Shown: positions 8,273 through 16,080 of the stretch, piece by piece
How the letters are laid out: each line of letters begins with the position of its first letter
Position numbering within the stretch: position 1 is the first letter of the stretch
IMG/VR virus record: IMGVR_UViG_3300044644_000597
Span: 1 to 56,038 of that record
Origin: a virus
DNA: 56,038 bases
Strand: one strand, 5' to 3'
Made by a program: the position numbers and the translations under genes
Notes under the pieces: generated by a model
The model's input: only the letters and a program-made list of their open reading frames with translations
The model's database searches: none
Told to the model about the DNA's origin: nothing

Positions 8273-8620
8273 TCAGTCTTTCTTGAGTTTCCAAAGTGTT
8301 TTGTACGAGCCGTGGCAGTTCGCACTCTTTTGCTTGGCCGCGCCGCAGGCAGAGATGTGCCCGTCATTGGCTACCTTCTTGGCGACGTAGCCCCATGCAC
8401 GGTTATCTGGCGGCGCATCGAACCCGAGCTTGCCAGCCCAGACCCTGACGTCCTCAGTCATGAAGCCGTCCGGGTGTTGGATGGCGTAGAGGATGAACAG
8501 CTCTTCTGCGAAGTGCGTCCAGTCCATCGACTCACGATCAGCGTGAGAGGCAGCAAGCATCATGCTGGCGTCGGCACCGAGGTCGGCCAGCTTCTCGTCG
8601 AGGACGGGGATGTCTGTCAT
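8273..8620 (-). CDS. Conserved phage hypothetical protein, winged-helix-like
   Basis: The product is 115 aa from ATG 8620, which overlaps the upstream stop by four bases. The middle reads HPDGFMTEDVRVWAGKLGF, then PPDNRAWGYVAKKVANDGHI and ANCHGSYKTLWK. The pattern of helix, acidic DVR motif and a late CHG resembles a widespread phage protein of unknown function that I suspect has a winged-helix fold and sits with replication genes. The fold is inference only. Confidence 0.65.
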   Translation of the reverse strand: MTDIPVLDEKLADLGADASMMLAASHADRESMDWTHFAEELFILYAIQHPDGFMTEDVRVWAGKLGFDAPPDNRAWGYVAKKVANDGHISACGAAKQKSANCHGSYKTLWKLKKD

Positions 8621-8916
8621 ACCGAGCCCCGTTCCTTGAGAACGGCCATGCCGCAGTAGACGATTGCGCCCAGCACCTCTGATACGAAGGTGTCCCCCTC
8701 GCGGGTAGAGGCTGCTTCCTCGAGCTTCTTCGCCGCCTGGCCGGTGGCGAACCCGCGGCCGTGCAGCTTCACGTAGTGCGCCCACGGCTGCTCAAGGAAC
8801 GGCGTGACGTTGCCGCCATGCCGCTGGCCCTTGCCGTACATCGCCTGCTCGATGGCCGCGATGAACACGGGGTACAGCGGGTGCTCGAAGACCGCAGGAT
8901 CAAGCGGCTGCTGCAT
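8617..8916 (-). CDS. Conserved phage hypothetical protein
   Basis: The product is 99 aa from ATG 8916. Recognisable conserved stretches are FEHPLYPVFIAAIEQAMYGK, QRHGGNVTPFLEQPW and GFATGQAAKKLEEAAS. It looks like a soluble helical protein. The same motif order occurs in many phage early regions, but I know no assigned function. The start lies inside the end of the HTH gene (8900-9079), a 17-base overlap. Confidence 0.65.
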   Translation of the reverse strand: MQQPLDPAVFEHPLYPVFIAAIEQAMYGKGQRHGGNVTPFLEQPWAHYVKLHGRGFATGQAAKKLEEAASTREGDTFVSEVLGAIVYCGMAVLKERGSV

Positions 8917-9079
8917 CCTGGCCTCCGTACTGGTTGCGCAAGAACGAGTCCAGGTCTTCCTTGCGGAAGCGCCACTGGCGACCGATCTTTCCCGAGGGGA
9001 TGCGCTGATCACGCGCCAGTTTGCGCAGTGAGAACACGCTCACGCCGAGGTATTCGGCGGCTTCAAAAATCGACATCAT
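8900..9079 (-). CDS. xis: Excisionase-type helix-turn-helix protein
   Basis: The frame encodes 59 residues (58 from the second ATG at 9076). It has the DNA-binding pattern of the MerR-like excisionase family (HTH_17): SIFEAAEYLGVSVFSLRKLA, then RIPSGKIGRQWRFRKEDLDS and FLRN. Such proteins bind DNA as small winged helices, and many act as recombination directionality factors. The phage has an integrase at 5043-6134, so a directionality role is plausible, but a regulatory role is equally possible. It overlaps the nuclease gene upstream by 17 bases and the next gene by 17 bases. Confidence 0.75.
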   Translation of the reverse strand: MMSIFEAAEYLGVSVFSLRKLARDQRIPSGKIGRQWRFRKEDLDSFLRNQYGGQDAAAA

Positions 9080-9929
9080 TTGAGTCTTCTCCTGTGGTTG
9101 GTTGGCTGGCCTTGATGGCTTGCCATTGCGCGCAGAACGGGGCTACTTCGCAGTAGTCCTCGCATCGGCGGTTGCGGCCTGGGCGCTCTTGGACGTGGTG
9201 ACCCGAGGGGATTTCACCCAGGTCAGCAAGGATTGGCACGACGCGTTTTGCGCGTTTGCCACCGTCCTTCATCAGCGCGAATGTGGTGCCGGAATACCAG
9301 CGCTCTTCTTCAGAGCACTCGACATCTTCACCACTGTCGCTACGCTTGTGCGCTGTGACGCGCTCCATCACGTAGTCCTCACACTCTTGCAAGGACCACA
9401 CAGGCACGTCAATAACCTGTATCGCTTGCTTCGGGTAATCGTCGCGCCTAAGCGACTCACTGCGTTTCCAATCACGGAAAATGGCAACGACCTGAAGCTT
9501 GTCGACAGTGATGCCGTTCTTGTGCGCGAGCCAACGCAGCACATTGAGCTGACGAGTCCAGCCGTCATCACCGCCCGCCTTGTAGACAGAGCAGACCTTC
9601 CAGTCTTGCAGCACGCGATCGGCTAAGTGCAAGCGATCGAACTGACCGCTGACCTTCCAGCCATCAACGTCTGCGTACAGGCGCTCTTCAACAAGTGCGC
9701 TTGTCTGAGCTCGCTCGAGTACGCCGTGAACGGCCTGGCCCATCAGGGACCAGACCCGTTCTGAGACATCCTCGACAACGTGCTCCTTATTGAGGCGATA
9801 CAGCGTGCGACGCTTTGGTGCGTCGATCAGCTTGGTGACTGAGATGTCACCACCGCCTGTGTAGGGATCGTTCAGGACTGCCGCAACGAATGCGTCAGGC
9901 AGGCCGTGTACGTTGGTGTAGAGGGACAT
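9063..9929 (-). CDS. PD-(D/E)XK nuclease, Cas4/RecB-like
   Basis: The product is 288 aa. The order of motifs fits the RecB/Cas4 nuclease family: GQAVHGVLE (residues 64-73), an acidic EERLY, GQFDRL with D98, and DWK with D109 and K111 as the metal-binding and catalytic core. Near the C-terminus CEDYCEVAPFC supplies three closely spaced Cys, which with an earlier Cys could hold an iron-sulfur cluster as in Cas4 and AddB-type enzymes. It lies between the SSB-tailed protein and the excisionase-like gene, downstream of the ERF annealase, so it is probably the exonuclease partner of single-strand annealing recombination. There is no CRISPR nearby. Confidence 0.8.
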   Translation of the reverse strand: MSLYTNVHGLPDAFVAAVLNDPYTGGGDISVTKLIDAPKRRTLYRLNKEHVVEDVSERVWSLMGQAVHGVLERAQTSALVEERLYADVDGWKVSGQFDRLHLADRVLQDWKVCSVYKAGGDDGWTRQLNVLRWLAHKNGITVDKLQVVAIFRDWKRSESLRRDDYPKQAIQVIDVPVWSLQECEDYVMERVTAHKRSDSGEDVECSEEERWYSGTTFALMKDGGKRAKRVVPILADLGEIPSGHHVQERPGRNRRCEDYCEVAPFCAQWQAIKASQPTTGEDSNDVDF

Positions 9930-9936
9930 CGCGGCC

Positions 9937-10206
9937 TCAGAAAGGAATGTCCTGGTCCTGACGTGCAGGAGCTGCGCGATAGCCGCCGTTGCCGCCGTCG
10001 TTCTTTGCGTACTTGGGATCGGGCAGCTTCAACACGCCGGACTCGAACGGTGTGCCGTTCTTGCTGACCTTGCTCCAGATGGCAACGTCGTACTTGGTGC
10101 CGTCAGGGAACGTCACGGTGCCGGTCTTGGTTGGGGCCTTGCCGCTGGTGGCGCGGGTGTTCTCAAAGAGAACGATCTCGATCTGGTTGTTGTATGTGGC
10201 AGACAT
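9937..10206 (-). CDS. SSB-like protein with DIPF tail
   Basis: The product is 89 aa. A beta-rich N-terminal part (KTGTVTFPDGTKYDVAIWSK) is followed by a Gly/Ala-rich linker and the terminal residues DQDIPF. That acidic tail ending in Phe is the signature by which single-stranded DNA-binding proteins recruit replication and repair partners. The gene lies three bases after the ERF annealase stop and ahead of the nuclease, forming an annealase, SSB-like and nuclease set. The body is shorter than a standard OB-fold SSB, so it may be a reduced SSB or a tail-bearing accessory protein. Confidence 0.65.
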   Translation of the reverse strand: MSATYNNQIEIVLFENTRATSGKAPTKTGTVTFPDGTKYDVAIWSKVSKNGTPFESGVLKLPDPKYAKNDGGNGGYRAAPARQDQDIPF

Positions 10207-10209
10207 GAA

Positions 10210-10812
10210 TTACTCCTGAGTTGCTGCTAGGTTCTTTGGTTTCGCGGCTTGCAAACGAGCCACGGCTTCTTGCACTTGGTTGGCGAGCAGGTCGGTGAGG
10301 GACGCCACGCCGTATGCCTTGCACACAGCGGCGACTTCCACGCCTTTCGACTCAGCCAGCTTGGTGATCGTCTCCACGTCGAGGGCTGATGCCTTGGCGG
10401 GAGCCGGTGCTTGGGCGACGACACGGCGCTGTGGTGGAGCGGCTGTCGCGGCATTGCCGTCGTCGTCTTCAGGGGCGATACCGCAAGCGGCCATCAGGCT
10501 GTAACGACGGGCATAGGTCAGGGCAGAGCCGTACCCCTGGGCGTCGTGCTTAGACGCGGGGACGTGCAGCTTTCCTGCGTTGTAGGTCTCACCTGTCTCG
10601 TGGACGAACACCGTCTCCACGATCACGCCGCTCTCGCAGAGGTCTGTCTGCTGGATCAGGGCGATGCCGTTGTCGTTGAGCGCGTCGATGACGGCTTCAA
10701 CGCAAGTGGCCAGGTCCGCATAGCGGCTCTTGAAGTGAGGGTTGTTGCTCTGCTTGAGAGCTGGGCCAAAGGCTTTTTGCGCTTTGACCAACGCCGAGGC
10801 GATTTCTTTCAT
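10210..10812 (-). CDS. erf: ERF-family single-strand annealing protein
   Basis: The product is 200 aa from ATG 10812, preceded by GGAGA. It carries the ERF core: MKEIASALVKAQKAF, NNPHFKSRYADLATC, VEAVIDALNDNGIALIQ and YGSALTYARRYSLMAACGI. A variable Ala/Pro-rich linker then leads to a C-terminal helical domain (KLAESKGVEVAAVCKAYGV). ERF proteins anneal complementary single strands during phage recombination and can circularise genomes. It is the first gene of the leftward early operon, reading away from the divergent control region at 10813-11137. Confidence 0.9.
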   Translation of the reverse strand: MKEIASALVKAQKAFGPALKQSNNPHFKSRYADLATCVEAVIDALNDNGIALIQQTDLCESGVIVETVFVHETGETYNAGKLHVPASKHDAQGYGSALTYARRYSLMAACGIAPEDDDGNAATAAPPQRRVVAQAPAPAKASALDVETITKLAESKGVEVAAVCKAYGVASLTDLLANQVQEAVARLQAAKPKNLAATQE

Positions 10813-11137
10813 GGGTTCTCCGTGGGTTGGTTGACAATCGCCGATAGCCAAAATGTATTTGACTGGATCAGCAAGTTGTGAGTCGTAGTGTATATCCAGA
10901 TGCAACTAAGTTGCGTAGGGGTTTACACCTATGGCATTTGAATTTTCGCGACAGATAATCAACCCACTGATTTGTCTACGTTTTTTTGCTAGTAACGCCG
11001 TTGACTTAGATTGTTTTAAGTCTTACGGTCAAGCTTAGCAAATAGGTCGGCAGTACGCAGAAGGACGGCAGTACGCATCCCTACTCATAGACGATGCCTA
11101 TTGCTACATACAGCAACGTAACTACTCGCGGAGAGCA
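10813..11137. promoter_or_regulatory. Divergent early control region
   Basis: This A+T-rich gap separates the leftward early operon (ERF first) from the rightward replication operon (primase-helicase first), so it should contain both early promoters. Visible elements are an inverted repeat GCAAC-TAA-GTTGC (10902-10914), an inverted repeat GACTTA/TAAGTC (11003-11022) overlapping a TTGACT that could be a rightward -35, and a 12-base direct repeat CGGCAGTACGCA at 11048-11059 and 11066-11077. No gene was seen. Exact promoters cannot be fixed by eye. Confidence 0.6.
11048..11077 (+). repeat. 12-bp direct repeat, 18-bp spacing
   Basis: CGGCAGTACGCA occurs at 11048-11059 and again at 11066-11077, about 60 bases before the primase-helicase start. 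An 18-base period places the copies roughly one and two thirds helical turns apart. They could be operator half-sites or short iterons. Confidence 0.7.
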
Positions 11138-12865
11138 ATGAAAACTTTTCAGGATTTCGGAATCGACCTGAAGGGAAGGTCTGGGGAAGAGGTCAAAACG
11201 ACCTGCCCTCAGTGTTCCCACACACGAAAGAAGCAGAACTACCCCTGCTTGAACGTGAACACGATCAAGGGCATCTGGCACTGCCACCACTGCGGATGGT
11301 CTGGTGGCCTGGGCTCAGGCGTCATCAACCGCTCCGCCCCACCCTCACGGCGCGTCTACCCCAAGCCCGACTTCCGGCCTGCTGGCCTGAGCGAGAAGGC
11401 TCACGAGTGGTTCGGCAAACGCGGCGTCACCACTGAGGTGCTGGTGCGCAACCGCGTCAGCATGGAGCGGGTCTGGATGCCTCAGATCGAGGACGAGGTG
11501 ACGGCGATCGCCTTCCCCTACTACAAGGGCGGCGAGGTTGTGAACCTCAAGTACCGCGACCACAACAAGAACTTCCGTCAGGTCGCTGGCGCAGAGAAGA
11601 TTCTCTACAAGTACGACGACATCTCAGACCAGCAGACCATCATCTGCGAGGGTGAGATGGACGCCCTGTCCCTCGAGGTCGCAGGGTTCCAGCACTGCAT
11701 CTCTGTGCCTGACGGCGCACCCGAAGAGCGGGCCAAGAACTTCGACAAGAAGTTCGAGTTCCTCGATGACGAGCGGCTCGACAACGTCAAGCAATGGGTG
11801 CTGGCCGTGGACTCTGACGAGCCAGGTCGCAAGCTGGAAGACGAGCTGTCACGCCGCCTCGGCCGCGAGAGATGCCTGCGTGTCATCTGGCCGGAGGACT
11901 GCAAGGACGCCAACGAGGTGCTGGTCAAGCACGGCGCTCAACGTCTGCGCGAGTGCATCGAGGATGCCAAACCCTTCCCTGTCGAGGGTGTGTTCTCAGT
12001 CAACGACATTGAGGACGACATCAACCAGATGCTCGAGATGGGCATGGTTCAGGGCGAGCCCACAGGCTGGGGTTCTGTCGATGGTTTGTACAAGCCAGCA
12101 CCCGGACAGTGGACGCTGGTCACCGGCATCCCCTCGATGGGCAAGAGCGAGTGGCTTGACGCCCTGGTTGTGAACATCGCAGAGAACGCTGGCTGGTCCT
12201 TCGGCGTGTGCTCACCTGAGAACCAGCCGATCTCGTGGCATGCCGCGAAGCTCATGGAAAAGCGCATGCAGGAGCGACTGGTCGCTGGCCGTGTCAACGC
12301 AATGAAGTTCGCCGAGGCCAAGGCGTGGCTCAACGAGCACTTCCATTTCATCATGCCCGAGGAACCAAGCCTCGAGTCCGTGCTGTCGAAGGCCAAGATT
12401 CTGATTCGCCGCCACGGCATGAAGGGTCTGATCATCGACCCGTACAACGAGCTCGATCACACAAAGCGCAAGGACGGCGTGAGTGAGACCGAGTACGTCT
12501 CGACGTTCCTCACGCAGATGCGCAAGTTCGCCCGTGACAACCAGATTCACATCTGGCTGGTGGCTCACCCTGCGAAGTTGATGAAGGACCGTGACGGGGT
12601 CTACCCCGTGCCCGATGGCTACACGGTCAGTGGCTCAGCCCACTTCTACAACAAGGCCGACAACATCATCGCGGTTCACCGTGACCTGAACAACCCGCAG
12701 GCGGCGACCGAGGTGCATGTGCAGAAGGTGCGTAGCCGCTGGCTTGGCAAGCGCGGCGTGGCCTATCTCAAGTGGCGCTCTGAATGCGGCCGATTCAGGG
12801 AGTTTGACGGTGCGTATGCACCACCTACAGCGGACGAGTACCGCGCAGCAAAGGACGGCGAATGA
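11138..12865 (+). CDS. Bifunctional DNA primase-helicase (T7 gp4-like)
   Basis: The product is 575 aa with three parts. Residues about 20-55 form a zinc-binding primase domain with CPQC (C23, C26) and CHHC (C49, C52). Residues about 165-250 are a Toprim primase core with IICEGEMDALSLE and VLAVDSDEPGR. From about residue 315 a DnaB-type RecA helicase follows, with Walker A GIPSMGKSEW (about 329-338), Walker B LIIDPYNEL and WLVAHPAK. It should make primers and unwind DNA at the phage fork. It heads the rightward operon. No phage DNA polymerase was seen, so host polymerase III is probably recruited. Confidence 0.93.
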   Translation: MKTFQDFGIDLKGRSGEEVKTTCPQCSHTRKKQNYPCLNVNTIKGIWHCHHCGWSGGLGSGVINRSAPPSRRVYPKPDFRPAGLSEKAHEWFGKRGVTTEVLVRNRVSMERVWMPQIEDEVTAIAFPYYKGGEVVNLKYRDHNKNFRQVAGAEKILYKYDDISDQQTIICEGEMDALSLEVAGFQHCISVPDGAPEERAKNFDKKFEFLDDERLDNVKQWVLAVDSDEPGRKLEDELSRRLGRERCLRVIWPEDCKDANEVLVKHGAQRLRECIEDAKPFPVEGVFSVNDIEDDINQMLEMGMVQGEPTGWGSVDGLYKPAPGQWTLVTGIPSMGKSEWLDALVVNIAENAGWSFGVCSPENQPISWHAAKLMEKRMQERLVAGRVNAMKFAEAKAWLNEHFHFIMPEEPSLESVLSKAKILIRRHGMKGLIIDPYNELDHTKRKDGVSETEYVSTFLTQMRKFARDNQIHIWLVAHPAKLMKDRDGVYPVPDGYTVSGSAHFYNKADNIIAVHRDLNNPQAATEVHVQKVRSRWLGKRGVAYLKWRSECGRFREFDGAYAPPTADEYRAAKDGE

Positions 12866-13032
12866 CAGCTATTGGTTTTTTCATCTTCGTGGTGGCGTAC
12901 ATCGTCATCAACATGTCGCCGGACTTCATTGTCCCTGAGTGGATCGAGCTCACAGCATTTGCGATGGCCTTCTCTGGCGTCGTGATGATGCTGTGCGGCG
13001 TGACAGCTTGGTTGTGGAAGGTCATGCCATGA
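12862..13032 (+). CDS. Small two-helix membrane protein (56 aa)
   Basis: ATG 12862 overlaps the primase stop (ATGA), and the stop overlaps the next ATG in the same way. The 56 residues form two hydrophobic segments (IGFFIFVVAYIVIN and AMAFSGVVMMLCGVTAWLW) around a short polar loop, so it is probably an inner-membrane hairpin. The function is unknown. Its place in a replication operon could suggest membrane tethering or an exclusion role, but this is speculation. Confidence 0.65.
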   Translation: MTAIGFFIFVVAYIVINMSPDFIVPEWIELTAFAMAFSGVVMMLCGVTAWLWKVMP

Positions 13033-13274
13033 CCCTCGAGGAACTCAAGCTGCTGCCCTTCCGGTACACGTTCGGCTACTCGGCTGAGACCCACGCCGTG
13101 CGCCAGTACGTGAACGAAGAGCACCGTCTGTGCAAGCAGGTCCACACCCCTCGCAACAAGAAGACTGGTGAGTGGGGGTTTGGTGAGGTCGCCTACATGC
13201 TGACCGACACCAAGGAAGAGTTCACCAACGTGACCGACCTGCTGGCGGCGATCAACAAGAGGGACGCCGCATGA
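13029..13274 (+). CDS. Hypothetical protein
   Basis: The product is 81 aa from ATG 13029, coupled by ATGA overlaps on both sides. The sequence has LPFRYTFGYSAETHAVRQYV and a middle GEWGFGEVAYMLTD. It appears soluble, with mixed strand and helix. No family was recognised. Confidence 0.65.
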   Translation: MTLEELKLLPFRYTFGYSAETHAVRQYVNEEHRLCKQVHTPRNKKTGEWGFGEVAYMLTDTKEEFTNVTDLLAAINKRDAA

Positions 13275-13522
13275 ACCAAGAAGCACGGTACTGGAGAGAG
13301 CGCTACGAAATGCTGATGGCGAATTTTGGACACGCCATAAAGGATGTCATGAGCGCACAGACGAAACCAAACATCTTGGCGGACAAGGAGAGCTTTGAAG
13401 CGGGGTGGCTTCTTGGCGCACAGGAAGAGCGCGAGCGAATAGCCAAACTGTTTGACGGCGAGGTGTGGGCATACGACTACCGCGAGATAGCCGCCGCTAT
13501 CCGCGCAGGGGGTACTGCATGA
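13271..13522 (+). CDS. Hypothetical protein
   Basis: The product is 83 aa, charged and helical, with a central GWLLGAQEERERIAKLF stretch that is common in short phage early proteins. It shares ATGA overlaps with both neighbours. The local sequence is a little more A+T-rich than the surrounding genes, which may mark recent acquisition. The function is unknown. Confidence 0.6.
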   Translation: MNQEARYWRERYEMLMANFGHAIKDVMSAQTKPNILADKESFEAGWLLGAQEERERIAKLFDGEVWAYDYREIAAAIRAGGTA

Positions 13523-13812
13523 CCTACCGCAACCGAAGCCTGTTGGACTTGGCTGAAGGTCAGCGGTGCGTGATGTGCGGGGCTGATGACGGCACTGTCG
13601 TTGCAGCTCACAGCAACCTTGGCGAACACGGCAAGGGCATGGGGCTCAAGGCCCACGACGGCATGCACGCATGGCTCTGCTATGCCTGCCATACCGAATA
13701 CGACCAAGGCAACAAGATGAGCAAGTCCGACAAGCGCGACTTCATCTTGACTGCCATCTGCAAGACATACCAAGAAATGTGGTTCAAACAAATGATCGGG
13801 GTACAGAAATGA
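13519..13812 (+). CDS. YbcO/DUF1364-like putative HNH-type nuclease
   Basis: The product is 97 aa from ATG 13519. Two zinc-ligand pairs, CVMCG and CYACH, flank AAHSNLGEHGKGMGLKAHDG, and LTAICKTYQEMW follows. The arrangement resembles the YbcO/DUF1364 family of lambdoid phages, which has a Cys-paired HNH-like metal fold and sits among recombination genes. Nuclease activity is inferred from the fold. Its position in the replication operon, upstream of a Holliday-junction-resolvase-like gene, fits a role in DNA processing. Confidence 0.7.
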   Translation: MTYRNRSLLDLAEGQRCVMCGADDGTVVAAHSNLGEHGKGMGLKAHDGMHAWLCYACHTEYDQGNKMSKSDKRDFILTAICKTYQEMWFKQMIGVQK

Positions 13813-14186
13813 ATGAGTCATTCCTCAAGAGTGTGGGCAACATCCGCACCGAATCGTTCGACATGCTGGCAAGCGTGCGTGCTGTGCGTGGCGAGTCTTA
13901 CGCACGGCTGGTGCATGCGGTGATCCTAGCTGACAACATTCAGAACGCGGCGCACTTCTTCTGCGACACAGCAAGCGAAGATTCCAAGGAGCTGGCTGAC
14001 TACATCTGCAAAGCGCAGATGAACATGGTCGGTCAGATCGTCAAGTACTACGTCAAGTCCAGCGGCTTCACGGAAGAGCAGATGCGCGACGTGTTCGCCG
14101 ATGCTTTGCGCATTCAGGAATCCGCAAGCGACTTGATCGACAAGGCTCGCGTCATGAGTGAGTCCGGGAAAGTGATGGGTGAGTGA
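13809..14186 (+). CDS. Hypothetical helical protein
   Basis: The product is 125 aa from ATG 13809, overlapping the nuclease stop by four bases. It is almost entirely predicted alpha helix (AVILADNIQNAAHFFCDTAS, EEQMRDVFADALRIQE), soluble, with no known motif. No family was recognised. The frame and coupling make it a secure gene. Confidence 0.7.
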   Translation: MNESFLKSVGNIRTESFDMLASVRAVRGESYARLVHAVILADNIQNAAHFFCDTASEDSKELADYICKAQMNMVGQIVKYYVKSSGFTEEQMRDVFADALRIQESASDLIDKARVMSESGKVMGE

Positions 14187-14395
14187 TGCTGACCGAGAAC
14201 ATCAACCTCAACCAGTCCCGTGACATCAGCGGGTACTCGGCGACCTGCACCCGCTGTGATGTGCGCAAGCCCAAGGACGATGGCGTGTACCTGGGCAGCA
14301 CTCAGTGGGTGTGCGGCAAGTGCTGGCGTCTCAAGGCAACACGACCCAAGGGTGCGATGGCGGCGCTGGCCGCAGAAAGAAGGGGTGCGCCATGA
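14186..14395 (+). CDS. Small zinc-ribbon protein
   Basis: The product is 69 aa from ATG 14186 (TGATG overlap with the previous stop; a GTG at 14183 is also possible). CTRC and, 18 residues later, CGKC form a four-Cys zinc ribbon. The rest is basic at the C-terminus. It is probably a nucleic-acid or protein-binding accessory factor. The specific role is unknown. Confidence 0.65.
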   Translation: MLTENINLNQSRDISGYSATCTRCDVRKPKDDGVYLGSTQWVCGKCWRLKATRPKGAMAALAAERRGAP

Positions 14396-14814
14396 GCTTC
14401 GGCAAAGTCGTTCGCAACGCCGGGTCACACCGGATCATCTACGCCCTGTCGTTCGGCGTGAAGACCAGCAAGGAACTGAAGCTGGTGGTCGGTGCCATCA
14501 ACAGCATCAGCCGATTCGATGGCGAGTACATGTCCCGCCTTGTCGCCGCGGGCTACGTGCGCAAGGTCTTCAAAGGCTGGTCGCTCACCACGCAAGGCAC
14601 AGAGAAGCTCAACGAGCTCGGCCCTGTACCCGGCCTTAACCCGCAGTCGAAGAGCTTCAGGGATTCGATCATGACAGCGCCGCACTACGAGCCCGCCGAC
14701 TACCAATCCCCTGCGCGGCCAGGTTCTGAGGACTTCCTCGAGCTGCCCAGCCGCATTGGAAACAAACTGTATTACCGAGATGGAACCGTAGAGGAGATTA
14801 CAAATGGACATTGA
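14392..14814 (+). CDS. Putative winged-helix protein
   Basis: The product is 140 aa from ATG 14392 (ATGA overlap). Residues about 12-65 (KELKLVVGAINSISRFDGEY, MSRLVAAGYVRKVFKGWSLT, TQGTEKLNEL) have the helix-helix-helix-wing rhythm of a winged HTH. A polar tail follows that contains PSRIGNKLYYRDGTVEEIT. It could regulate the rightward operon. The fold is inferred from the pattern only. Its 3' end overlaps the next gene's start by 11 bases. Confidence 0.6.
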   Translation: MSFGKVVRNAGSHRIIYALSFGVKTSKELKLVVGAINSISRFDGEYMSRLVAAGYVRKVFKGWSLTTQGTEKLNELGPVPGLNPQSKSFRDSIMTAPHYEPADYQSPARPGSEDFLELPSRIGNKLYYRDGTVEEITNGH

Positions 14815-15136
14815 AGAATTGCTTGAGCGCTACCGCCAACTGGCTGATCGCTACGCCCCCGCCAAAGCCACTCGAGGCTACCTCGAGGACTACAAGAAGA
14901 GCTGCCTGGCCATGCTCATGAAGGACGCCATGAAGGGTGGCCATGCGTCTGCTGCTGCGCAAGAGCGTGAGGCTGCTGCCCACCCCACTTACCAGAAGCT
15001 GCTCGAGGACCTGCGTGTCGCCGTGCATGACGAGGAGAAGGTGCGCTACCACCTCAAGGCCGTGGAGCTGGAGATCGAAATCTTCCGCACCAAGTCAGCC
15101 AACGAACGTGCGGAGCGCCGCGCATACGGAGCGTGA
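14804..15136 (+). CDS. Hypothetical coiled-coil protein
   Basis: The product is 110 aa, strongly helical and charged (IEELLERYRQLADRYAPAKA, VRYHLKAVELEIEIFRTKSA). It resembles small phage proteins that accompany recombination genes, but I cannot name the family. It is followed one base later by the next gene. Confidence 0.65.
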   Translation: MDIEELLERYRQLADRYAPAKATRGYLEDYKKSCLAMLMKDAMKGGHASAAAQEREAAAHPTYQKLLEDLRVAVHDEEKVRYHLKAVELEIEIFRTKSANERAERRAYGA

Positions 15137-15137
15137 C

Positions 15138-15377
15138 ATGGCACTGGTCACAACAAACTACTCAAACATCGCCGGTCTGGTCGAGGAGAACCTCAAGCAG
15201 ATCATCATCAGCGACTTGCGAAAACGGCTGGTTGAGGTCGCCACCAAGGAGATCGACGACATCGTCGTGCAGGTTGCTGGTGACATCGTGGCCAGCGTCT
15301 CTGAGGCCCGATCGTTCAGCGTCGAAGGACTCACCGTGCAGGTTGCCGTCAACGGCGTGAGGAAGGACGCGTCATGA
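15138..15377 (+). CDS. Hypothetical protein
   Basis: The product is 79 aa from ATG 15138. The sequence is rich in Val, Ile and acidic residues (VEVATKEIDDIVVQVAGDIV), with a strand-rich C-terminal part. There is no known motif. The stop overlaps the next ATG by four bases. Confidence 0.65.
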   Translation: MALVTTNYSNIAGLVEENLKQIIISDLRKRLVEVATKEIDDIVVQVAGDIVASVSEARSFSVEGLTVQVAVNGVRKDAS

Positions 15378-15679
15378 CCGGGACCTGGCACGTAAACGCA
15401 CAGCGGGAAATCTGGAGTGACACCATCGGCATCCGCCTTGGCGTCAGGGGTGAGTCAGGGTTTGCGGTGGCTATGCCGCCCACGATGCAGGTCATCGACC
15501 CCGGCTCGCTGATACAGCCGACGCTCAGGCTACCGCTCGATGCGGCGCAGCGCCTGATGGACGAGCTGTGGCAGGCAGGCGTCAAGCCATCGCAGTCGAT
15601 TGGTTCGACCGGTCAGGTCGAGGCAATCAAGTATCACCTGGAAGACATGCGTCGACTGGTATTTGAAAGCAAGACATGA
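15374..15679 (+). CDS. Hypothetical protein
   Basis: The product is 101 aa, predicted mixed strand then helix (PLDAAQRLMDELWQAGVKPS, VEAIKYHLEDMRRLVF). The C-terminal helical part resembles a phage family that precedes metallopeptidase-like genes in other genomes. The function is unknown. It overlaps both neighbours by four bases. Confidence 0.65.
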   Translation: MTGTWHVNAQREIWSDTIGIRLGVRGESGFAVAMPPTMQVIDPGSLIQPTLRLPLDAAQRLMDELWQAGVKPSQSIGSTGQVEAIKYHLEDMRRLVFESKT

Positions 15680-16080
15680 ACTGGTTGGACCGAAGAATCT
15701 CAGCACCTGGGCCGTACCTGACCCTGTGCTTGAGTGAGCAAGAGTACAAGCAGGCGATGAGGCACTTGAGGATCGAGTCGCCGCCGCACTGGATCAAGTC
15801 CGAGCAGGCTGATGCAACAGCGCACCACCTGATCTCAGGCAAAGGGCTGGCCTGCGTTGTTTGCCTCACGGGATGGCAGGGACGAGACCCCATCGAGGTG
15901 GCTGGCCTGCTGGTCCACGAGGCGGTTCACATCTGGCAGGAATACTGCGACTACTACGGCGAGCAAATGCCTGGCCGTGAGCAGGAGGCGTACGCCATTC
16001 AGGCGGTGGCGCAGGAGCTGATGGCGGAGTTCTCGTCGCGGCTCAGTAAGATCGACAGCAAGGAAAAGAAAGGCAAGTGA
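15676..16080 (+). CDS. Zincin-like putative metallopeptidase
   Basis: The product is 134 aa. The HEXXH motif is present as LLVHEAVHIWQEYCDYYGE, followed about 15 residues later by GREQEAYAIQAVAQEL, whose Glu could be the third zinc ligand in a gluzincin arrangement. Small single-domain zincins of this type are frequent in phage early regions. Targets are unknown, and some may cleave host repressors or defence proteins. It lies directly before the resolvase-like gene. Confidence 0.7.
   Translation: MNWLDRRISAPGPYLTLCLSEQEYKQAMRHLRIESPPHWIKSEQADATAHHLISGKGLACVVCLTGWQGRDPIEVAGLLVHEAVHIWQEYCDYYGEQMPGREQEAYAIQAVAQELMAEFSSRLSKIDSKEKKGK

Noticed and set aside
9063-9929. Cas4-like protein as a sign of a CRISPR system
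   Set aside because: No repeat array or other Cas protein was seen. The gene sits with an annealase and an SSB-like protein, which explains it as a recombination nuclease.
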